Below are positions 38,627 through 44,087 of a stretch of DNA of 44,087 nt, piece by piece. The notes under the pieces are model-generated. The model worked only from the letters and a program-made list of their open reading frames with translations. It had not been told where the DNA came from and did not search any database. Made by a program: the position numbers and the translations under genes. Within the stretch, counting starts at the first letter, position 1. Every line of letters starts with the position of its first letter. Origin of the DNA: Myxococcales bacterium (GTDB taxonomy: Bacteria > Myxococcota_A > Polyangia > Haliangiales > Haliangiaceae); assembly GCA_024222395.1 (NCBI GenBank), contig JAAEPE010000288.1, positions 1-44,087 of the forward strand, written 5' to 3'.

Positions 38627-40644
38627 AGCAAGATCAGGCGTAGCTCTTCGAGCTCTTTCGCCTTGTCACGCAGCTCCGTAGCGCGTTCGAAGTCCATAGA
38701 ATCTGCGGCCTTTCGCATCTCATCGCGTAGCGCGGTAATGGCACTGTTGAGTTCGTCGGGTGAGTGAACGTCGAGGCGATCGATCTGCTCAGCGAGCTTT
38801 TCGTTCTGGCTCACAGCTGCCTCTTTTGCAGCCTTTTCACCGATTTGCGCAATATCGCGCTTCACCGAACGGGGCGTGATCCCGTACTTCTTGTTGTGCT
38901 CTTCCTGCACAACTCTGCGCCGCTCGGTCTCGTCAATCGCCTGCTTCATTGACTTGGTCACCCGGTCGGCATAGAGCAGGACCTGCCCTTCCACGTTGCG
39001 CGCGGCGCGGCCCATGGTTTGAATGAGAGAGCGTCGAGAGCGCAGGAAACCCTCCTTGTCCGCGTCGAGAATTGCGACGAGACTCACCTCGGGAATGTCC
39101 AGACCCTCGCGAAGAAGGTTGATACCCACCAATACATCGTACTCGCCGCGCCGCAAATCGCGAATCAACTCCATGCGAGCCATGGTGTCGATGTCCGAGT
39201 GCAAGTAGCGAACGCGTACGCCGATGTCAGTGTAGTACTCGGTTAGATCTTCTGACATTCGCTTGGTCAGCGTTGTGACCAACACGCGCTCTTTGCGCTT
39301 GGCTCGCACGCGAATCTCATCGAGCAAGTCGTCTACTTGATTGCCTACAGGTCGAACTTCGATTGCCGGCTCGAGCAGCCCCGTAGGACGGATGAGTTGC
39401 TCAACCACCACACCGTTCGAGTTTTCTATCTCGTAGTCGGCAGGGGTGGCAGAGACGTGAATGACCTGCCTGAGCCTCTCTTCCCACTCAGAAAATCTTA
39501 GTGGGCGATTGTCGAGCGCGCTTGGAAGTCGAAACCCAAAGTTCACGAGATTCTCTTTACGCGACCTATCCCCTTTGTACATGGCACCGACCTGCGGAAC
39601 GGTCTGGTGACTCTCGTCTATGATGATGAGTGAGCCTTCTGGAAAGTAGTCCATTAGGGTTTCGGGAGCCTCACCCGCAGGCCTTGCGCCGAGGTGCCTA
39701 GAATAGTTCTCTATGCCTGAGCAAAATCCCATTTGCTCGATGCACTCGATGTCGTAGAGCGTGCGTTGCTCCAAACGCTGCCTTTCGACCAGCTTCTGCT
39801 CGTTTGACAACATCGTGAGTCGGGCGGCGAGCTCTGCTTGAATGTCGATTACCGCCCGCTTCAGGGTCTCTGCAGGAGTCGCGTAGTGAGAGGCGGGAAA
39901 GACGCTGCAAGATTTGAGGTTGGTCTTTATCTTTCCGCGCAGGGGATCGATCTCCGAGATGCCTTCGACGGTATCGCCAAACCACTCGATGCGAATTGCC
40001 GTGTCTTGCTCATATGCTGGGAAGACCTCGACAGTGTCCCCACGCACGCGAAACGTGCCTCGGTGGAAGTCCGTGTCGTTGCGCTCGTACTGCAGTTCGA
40101 CAAGGCGGTGCAGCACCACGTCTCGCGAGAGCTCTTGGTCCACGGTGATATCGCAGGTCATCGACTTGTAGGTTTCGCGGGAACCAATGCCGTAGATGCA
40201 AGAGACCGAGGCGATGATGATGACGTCCTCTCGGGACAGCAGGGCGTAGGTCGCAGCGTGGCGCATGCGATCGATCTCTTCGTTGATCATCGAGTCCTTC
40301 TCAATGAAGGTATCGGTGCTCGCGACGTAGGCTTCGGGCTGATAGTAGTCGTAGTAGCTAACGAAGTAGTGCACAGCATTGTGCGGGAAGAGCGACTTGA
40401 ATTCGCCGTAGAGCTGAGCCGCCAACGTTTTGTTGGGCGCCATGATGAGCGCGGGCCGTCCGTGGTTTCGGATCACATTGGCGACCGTAAAGGTCTTTCC
40501 TGAACCTGTTATTCCGAGCAGGGTTTGGTGCTTATCACCGCGGCCGATACCGGCTGTTAGCTGGCGGATTGCCTCGGGCTGGTCACCCGTGGGCTCAAAC
40601 GGTGATACGAGTTCAAACGGCGATTCTGCGGAAGCGGCACTCAT
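38623..40644 (-). CDS. uvrB: Excinuclease ABC subunit B
   Basis: The 673-residue UvrB is the damage-verifying helicase-like core of nucleotide excision repair. It has [14 protein letters not shown], Walker [16 protein letters not shown], the beta-hairpin region [10 protein letters not shown], and helicase motif DESHQT. Motif VI is QTMGRAARN, and the C-terminal UVR domain reads [20 protein letters not shown]. The length is typical. Its TAG stop lies in the end of repeat R7. Confidence 0.98.
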   Translation of the reverse strand: MSAASAESPFELVSPFEPTGDQPEAIRQLTAGIGRGDKHQTLLGITGSGKTFTVANVIRNHGRPALIMAPNKTLAAQLYGEFKSLFPHNAVHYFVSYYDYYQPEAYVASTDTFIEKDSMINEEIDRMRHAATYALLSREDVIIIASVSCIYGIGSRETYKSMTCDITVDQELSRDVVLHRLVELQYERNDTDFHRGTFRVRGDTVEVFPAYEQDTAIRIEWFGDTVEGISEIDPLRGKIKTNLKSCSVFPASHYATPAETLKRAVIDIQAELAARLTMLSNEQKLVERQRLEQRTLYDIECIEQMGFCSGIENYSRHLGARPAGEAPETLMDYFPEGSLIIIDESHQTVPQVGAMYKGDRSRKENLVNFGFRLPSALDNRPLRFSEWEERLRQVIHVSATPADYEIENSNGVVVEQLIRPTGLLEPAIEVRPVGNQVDDLLDEIRVRAKRKERVLVTTLTKRMSEDLTEYYTDIGVRVRYLHSDIDTMARMELIRDLRRGEYDVLVGINLLREGLDIPEVSLVAILDADKEGFLRSRRSLIQTMGRAARNVEGQVLLYADRVTKSMKQAIDETERRRVVQEEHNKKYGITPRSVKRDIAQIGEKAAKEAAVSQNEKLAEQIDRLDVHSPDELNSAITALRDEMRKAADSMDFERATELRDKAKELEELRLILL

Positions 40645-40656
40645 GGGCCGCCAACT

Positions 40657-40875
40657 CTACCCGGTAACGCGGCGCCGGGCTTGCGCAGTCTTGTAGAGCA
40701 TGAATAGCCACATCGCCGAGATGATCCCGCCTAGTGCTATCTGCCCTATCGCACCGGCCCGAAGGCCCTGAACGAGTAGATTCACAGAGAGAAAGGCCGT
40801 CATTGCGAGGCCTGCAAAGAAGAGAACGAGTAGTGGTAGCCCGAGAAAGATGAGCTTGGATTTCTGATACTTCAT
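40657..40875 (-). CDS. Small two-helix membrane protein
   Basis: The 72-residue protein has two predicted TM helices, IFLGLPLLVLFFAGLAMTAF and IALGGIISAMWLFMLYKTA, with a basic C-terminus. No family is recognised. It lies 12 bp before uvrB and 8 bp after the CpoB-like gene on the same strand, so it is probably co-transcribed. Confidence 0.7.
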   Translation of the reverse strand: MKYQKSKLIFLGLPLLVLFFAGLAMTAFLSVNLLVQGLRAGAIGQIALGGIISAMWLFMLYKTAQARRRVTG

Positions 40876-40883
40876 AGCTTGGC

Positions 40884-41690
40884 CTAGCTCTGGCAGACGC
40901 TCTTCTTCTTGGCGTTCTTATTGAGAAATACGCCCTTCTTCTTGGCCTTTCCGGCCATGTCAGACTTTGGGTACTTTTTCCGCAAGAGGCCGAAGTAGGC
41001 CCTGGCGTCTGTGCACCATTTGAGCTTCTCCGCGGATTCGCCAGCACGGAAGATCGAATCGTCGGCGAGAGAGCTTTGAGGAAACTTGTCAAAGACGGAT
41101 TGGAACTCCTCTAGGGCGCTCTTGTAGTTCTTCTGGACGAAATAGGTCTGTCCCCTATTGAATTGGGCATCGTCAGCCTTCTCGTGCCCCGGATACTTGA
41201 TCACGAGCTTGCGAAAGATCTCGCGCGCCTTGTTGTAGTCGTTGGCGCGGAAGGCTCTCATGCCTTCTGCGTAGAGTTCGCTCGCGTCCTGCACCTTGGG
41301 TGGTTGGAACGCCTTGCCCTCCAGCGCGGCGAGGCGAGCCTCCAAGGTCTCAACCCGCTTCTCGAAGGCTTGCGTGTCGGTGTAGACCTGGTTTGCGTAG
41401 CGCTTTGCCTCCATGACTAGCCCAGTGAGACGAGCGTTCTCACTTTCTAGCTCGTCAAACTGAGCACCAAGGTCTGCACTGTTGCGGGCCAGGAGCTTGC
41501 TTGCCTCGTCGAGTGTGCTCTTGAGTTTTTTCACAGAGCTACCGAGACTCTTTTCTTGCGTGTTCACGACTTCGTCAATCCTATTGACGTCACGTCGCAA
41601 GCTTTTGCCTTCGTGTTTCGTGGTAACCCAGAAACAGGCTGCGCTTTGGGTGGCGATGAGTGCGATGAGTAAAATTCTTAGGTTCTTCAT
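40884..41690 (-). CDS. CpoB/YbgF-like TPR lipoprotein
   Basis: This 268-residue protein has a lipoprotein signal ending in QSAAC. A long coiled coil covers about 35-120. TPR repeats follow from about 130: YAEGMRAFRANDYNKAREIF, then AQFNRGQTYFVQKNYKSALE. This is the layout of CpoB (YbgF), which links the Tol-Pal system to cell-wall synthesis. Its ATG overlaps the stop of the OmpA-domain lipoprotein (TAATG), matching the pal-cpoB order. Confidence 0.85.
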   Translation of the reverse strand: MKNLRILLIALIATQSAACFWVTTKHEGKSLRRDVNRIDEVVNTQEKSLGSSVKKLKSTLDEASKLLARNSADLGAQFDELESENARLTGLVMEAKRYANQVYTDTQAFEKRVETLEARLAALEGKAFQPPKVQDASELYAEGMRAFRANDYNKAREIFRKLVIKYPGHEKADDAQFNRGQTYFVQKNYKSALEEFQSVFDKFPQSSLADDSIFRAGESAEKLKWCTDARAYFGLLRKKYPKSDMAGKAKKKGVFLNKNAKKKSVCQS

Positions 41691-42478
41691 TACTGCCACT
41701 CGAAATCCACTCGACGTTCTTCCGAACGCGAGTCTTCGTCGGTCCCGGTTGCTTCGGTCTCTCCCTTTGGAATGACACGAAGCCGGGCCGGGTCAATGCC
41801 CAATCGGGCGAGAAAATCGGCCACGCTGCGGCCTCGCTTTTCACTCAGGGCGATGTTGTATTCGTCGGTACCGCTCTCGTCGGTGTGACCTTCGACAAAG
41901 ACGTTGCGCTGGTCACCCTGCTGAATGCATACGCTGGTGTCATGGAGGCCCTCTCTTGAGTCTTCGGGGATAGAGAACTCATCGAGACCGAAGTAAACGC
42001 TATCGAGGCTGCAGCTGAGCTTGGGTGGTGTCAGCCGGCCCGCTCGCTGGCAGGTGCCGTCGATGCAGTCTTCGTCATCGGCGCAGTCCTCGTCTTCATT
42101 GCAGCTGCCACGCTCAAGACAGGCGCCGTTGGAGCAGCGTGCGTCGGGGCCGCACTCCGAATCGCTCTCGCAAGCGTTACACTCGTTGTTTTCGCAGATT
42201 TGGCCCGCAGTGCAGTCGTCGTTGGTGCGGCACATGCCGTCCCCCAGGATACAAGTGCCGCGGTCGCACGTTTCAAACTCCTCACAATGGGAGTCCTCAC
42301 TGCACTCCGAGCAGTGCTTCTGAAAGCAGTGCTGACCGTCTTTGCAGTCTTTGTCGGTCTTGCAGTTGGGAAACTTGGGCTTCTTATCTGGACAGCCCGT
42401 GAGCACAAGGCCGAGACAAAGCAGTGAAAGCAGTGCACCAAGACGCCCAAAGGTGAGTTGAGAAGCTAGAAAACGCAT
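41690..42478 (-). CDS. Cys-rich OmpA-domain (Pal-like) lipoprotein
   Basis: This protein of about 262 residues has a signal peptide with lipobox LTGC. Four to five Cys-rich repeats follow, of the form C..D.DC..GQ.C....C (about 20 Cys). An OmpA/Pal peptidoglycan-binding domain comes last: VYFGLDEFSIPEDS, then VFVEGHTDESGTDEYNIALS, EKRGRSVADFLARLGI and the final ERRVDFEWQ. It is Pal-like in its C-terminus, but the disulfide-rich stalk is unusual for Pal and common in myxobacterial surface proteins. GTG 42505 is an alternative start. Confidence 0.85.
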   Translation of the reverse strand: MRFLASQLTFGRLGALLSLLCLGLVLTGCPDKKPKFPNCKTDKDCKDGQHCFQKHCSECSEDSHCEEFETCDRGTCILGDGMCRTNDDCTAGQICENNECNACESDSECGPDARCSNGACLERGSCNEDEDCADDEDCIDGTCQRAGRLTPPKLSCSLDSVYFGLDEFSIPEDSREGLHDTSVCIQQGDQRNVFVEGHTDESGTDEYNIALSEKRGRSVADFLARLGIDPARLRVIPKGETEATGTDEDSRSEERRVDFEWQ

Positions 42479-42571
42479 CGCAGCGCGAACGTATTCCCCT
42501 CCCACGGATCCGTCAACTTAGCCGCGATTGCGCGTGGCCCAGCTGGCTAGCGATGCTATTAATTGAAGTAT

Positions 42572-43930
42572 ATGGCTCGCTCCACCGTCCTGGTCATCGA
42601 CGACGAACCCAATATCCTCAGTTCTGTGAGACGTGCTCTGGAGCTCGAGGATTACAAGGCTGAGGTCGCTGGCTCTGGGCGTATTGGCCTAGAGAAGCTT
42701 GCTGAACACGAGATCGACCTGGTGTTGCTCGACGTCATGATGCCCGAGATGAATGGCATTGAGGTCCTGGAGGCAATCCGAGAAGAGCATCCATCTGTGA
42801 TCGTGGTCATGATGTCGGGCAACGCGACGATAGAAACGGCAGTGAGTGCGACCAAGCTCGGTGCCTACGACTTTATCGAAAAGCCACTCGGCTCCGACAA
42901 GCTCCTGCTCACTATTCAGAATAGCCTGGGCGTTTCAAAACTGCGGCAAGAAAAGGCCGAGCTCCTCGCCAAGGTTGAAGGTGATTTCGAAATGCTTGGC
43001 TCTAGCAAAGCCATGGCGAGCATCTTCGACAAGATTGGCAAGACGGCGCCCACCAATGGCCGCGTGCTGATTACCGGAGAAAATGGCACGGGCAAGGAGC
43101 TCGTCGCCCGGGCAATCCACAACAATTCGAAGCGCGCATCCGAGCCCTTCATCAAGCTAAACTGCGCGGCGATCCCATCGGAGCTCATCGAGTCGGAGCT
43201 CTTCGGCCACGAAAAGGGGGCCTTCACCGGGGCAACGCAGCAGCGACGAGGCAAGTTCGAACTCGCGGACGGCGGCACCATTTTTCTCGACGAAGTGGGT
43301 GACATGAATGCCGGCGCTCAGGCCAAGGTCCTGCGGGTCTTGCAGGAAAGTGAGCTTGAGCGAGTTGGCGGGCACGAGACCATCAAAGTCGACGTCCGGG
43401 TGGTCGCCGCAACGAACAAGAATCTGGCGGAAGAGATCTCCGATGGCCGATTTCGCGAAGATCTCTTCTACCGCCTCAATGTCGTCCCCATAGAGTTGCC
43501 CGCCCTGCGTGATAGGCGTTCCGACATTCCAGAACTAGTGGAATTATTCCTAGAACAGGCCTGCGAGAGCAACGATATGTCAGCGGCTCGCATTGGCAGC
43601 AAAGCTGTCTCGCTACTCATGCAACACAGTTGGCCTGGCAACGTTCGCGAGCTAAAGAACTCTATCGAGCGGCTCTTGATTCTCTCCGGTGGCGCGGAGG
43701 AGATTGGGCCGGAGGAGATTCAAGATGCTATTCCTACCGTTAGGAGTGTTCGCGGTGCCTACAAGAGCGGCGTATCGCTAAAAGAACTGGTGGCCGCAGC
43801 AGAGCGAGAGATCATTGTGGAGGCTCTTTCGAATAATGACCACCACGTGTCCAATACGGCCAAAGAGTTGGGGCTTGAGCGCTCTCATCTCTACAAGAAG
43901 ATGAAGTCGCTCGGCATCAAGAACGAATAG
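42572..43930 (+). CDS. NtrC-family sigma-54-dependent response regulator
   Basis: The 452-residue activator has a receiver domain with phospho-acceptor Asp in [12 protein letters not shown] and Lys in [11 protein letters not shown]. The AAA+ domain has Walker [15 protein letters not shown], the sigma-54-contacting GAFTGA loop, [13 protein letters not shown] and an arginine-finger region. A Fis-type helix-turn-helix ends it: [20 protein letters not shown]. The layout resembles NtrX/AtoC. No cognate histidine kinase is beside it. ATG 42572 is preferred over the in-frame TTG 42563. Confidence 0.95.
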   Translation: MARSTVLVIDDEPNILSSVRRALELEDYKAEVAGSGRIGLEKLAEHEIDLVLLDVMMPEMNGIEVLEAIREEHPSVIVVMMSGNATIETAVSATKLGAYDFIEKPLGSDKLLLTIQNSLGVSKLRQEKAELLAKVEGDFEMLGSSKAMASIFDKIGKTAPTNGRVLITGENGTGKELVARAIHNNSKRASEPFIKLNCAAIPSELIESELFGHEKGAFTGATQQRRGKFELADGGTIFLDEVGDMNAGAQAKVLRVLQESELERVGGHETIKVDVRVVAATNKNLAEEISDGRFREDLFYRLNVVPIELPALRDRRSDIPELVELFLEQACESNDMSAARIGSKAVSLLMQHSWPGNVRELKNSIERLLILSGGAEEIGPEEIQDAIPTVRSVRGAYKSGVSLKELVAAAEREIIVEALSNNDHHVSNTAKELGLERSHLYKKMKSLGIKNE

Positions 43931-43958
43931 TTGCCGTAGCTCCCAGGCCACCGAGCAC

Positions 43959-44040
43959 CTAGACCGCCGAGCGTAAACAATGACCGTTCTGATGGTCCTG
44001 CTTTCCCTATTGCAGCGTTGCTCATTTCGTCATTTGCCCC
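43959..44040. repeat. CTAG-ended repeat, partial copy R8
   Basis: It starts CTAGACCGCCGAGCG 28 bp after the NtrC-type gene and follows the consensus to CATTTCGTCATTTGCCCC, about half the element. It then diverges. The remaining 47 bp to the window end match nothing that I recognise. Confidence 0.85.
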
Positions 44041-44087
44041 AAATCGCGGTGCACGATGCCAACGGAGTGAGCGGCCGCGAGCCCATC

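Noticed and set aside
39838..40503. A 221-codon open frame antisense to uvrB
   Set aside because: It lies wholly inside the well-conserved uvrB gene, has no recognisable motif or ribosome site, and is explained by codon bias of the real gene.

Overview
The window reads as the chromosomal replication-origin region of a bacterium of the old deltaproteobacterial type (Myxococcota or Bradymonadota-like). This placement is inference from gene content: a CdnL/CarD regulator, a REC-DUF4388(PATAN) protein, an NtrC-type activator, cysteine-rich lipoproteins, many TPR proteins, and parS sites with the 14-bp core GTTCCACGTGGAAC. No rRNA, tRNA, CRISPR array or phage was recognised.

Layout. 1-1683: 3' part of a membrane-anchored TPR protein. 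1730-1921: remnant of a response regulator. 1923-9383: an operon-like run with a flippase-like membrane protein, a degenerate M48 peptidase, a dynamin-like GTPase with a membrane hairpin, a TPR-dynamin fusion, and rnhB. 9602-11410: ECF sigma factor and its probable membrane anti-sigma factor. 11626-14178: tsaD, rsmA and a dead mutM. 14314-17067: a 917-aa REC-PATAN-TM-TPR protein. 17251-17844: rsmG. 17841-19541: a wrecked biotin operon (bioF, bioA, bioD remnants) holding two parS sites. 19818-24419, leftward: rpmH-rnpA-yidD-yidC-khpB-mnmE. 24420-27366: bipartite oriC around dnaA. 27367-32168: dnaN, recF, gyrB. 32577-38509: queC, cdnL, pepA, a DUF72 protein, a TalC/FSA-type transaldolase, a Nudix hydrolase and trmB. 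38623-42478, leftward: uvrB, a small membrane protein and a CpoB/Pal-like lipoprotein pair. 42572-43930: an NtrC-family regulator.

The most striking non-genic feature is a short non-coding repeat, here called R1 to R8. Six copies are complete: five of exactly 162 bp and one of 157 bp. Two more are partial, and a roughly 20-bp scar lies in mutM. Both ends begin with CTAG and share about 28 bp of imperfect inverted repeat. Copies sit at gene 3' ends, where they supply the stop codons of cdnL and uvrB and an alien tail to TrmB. They also sit at the deletion junctions of the bioF and mutM pseudogenes. They look like MITEs whose CTAG ends resemble an IS5-type target.

The replication, ribosome-assembly and RNA-modification genes are intact and cooperate in ordinary housekeeping. 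The losses in biotin synthesis and 8-oxoguanine repair suggest ongoing genome decay, possibly in a lineage that takes up biotin. The best candidate for an undescribed system is the flippase / dead M48 / dynamin / TPR-dynamin cluster at 1923-8658, probably a membrane-remodelling module.
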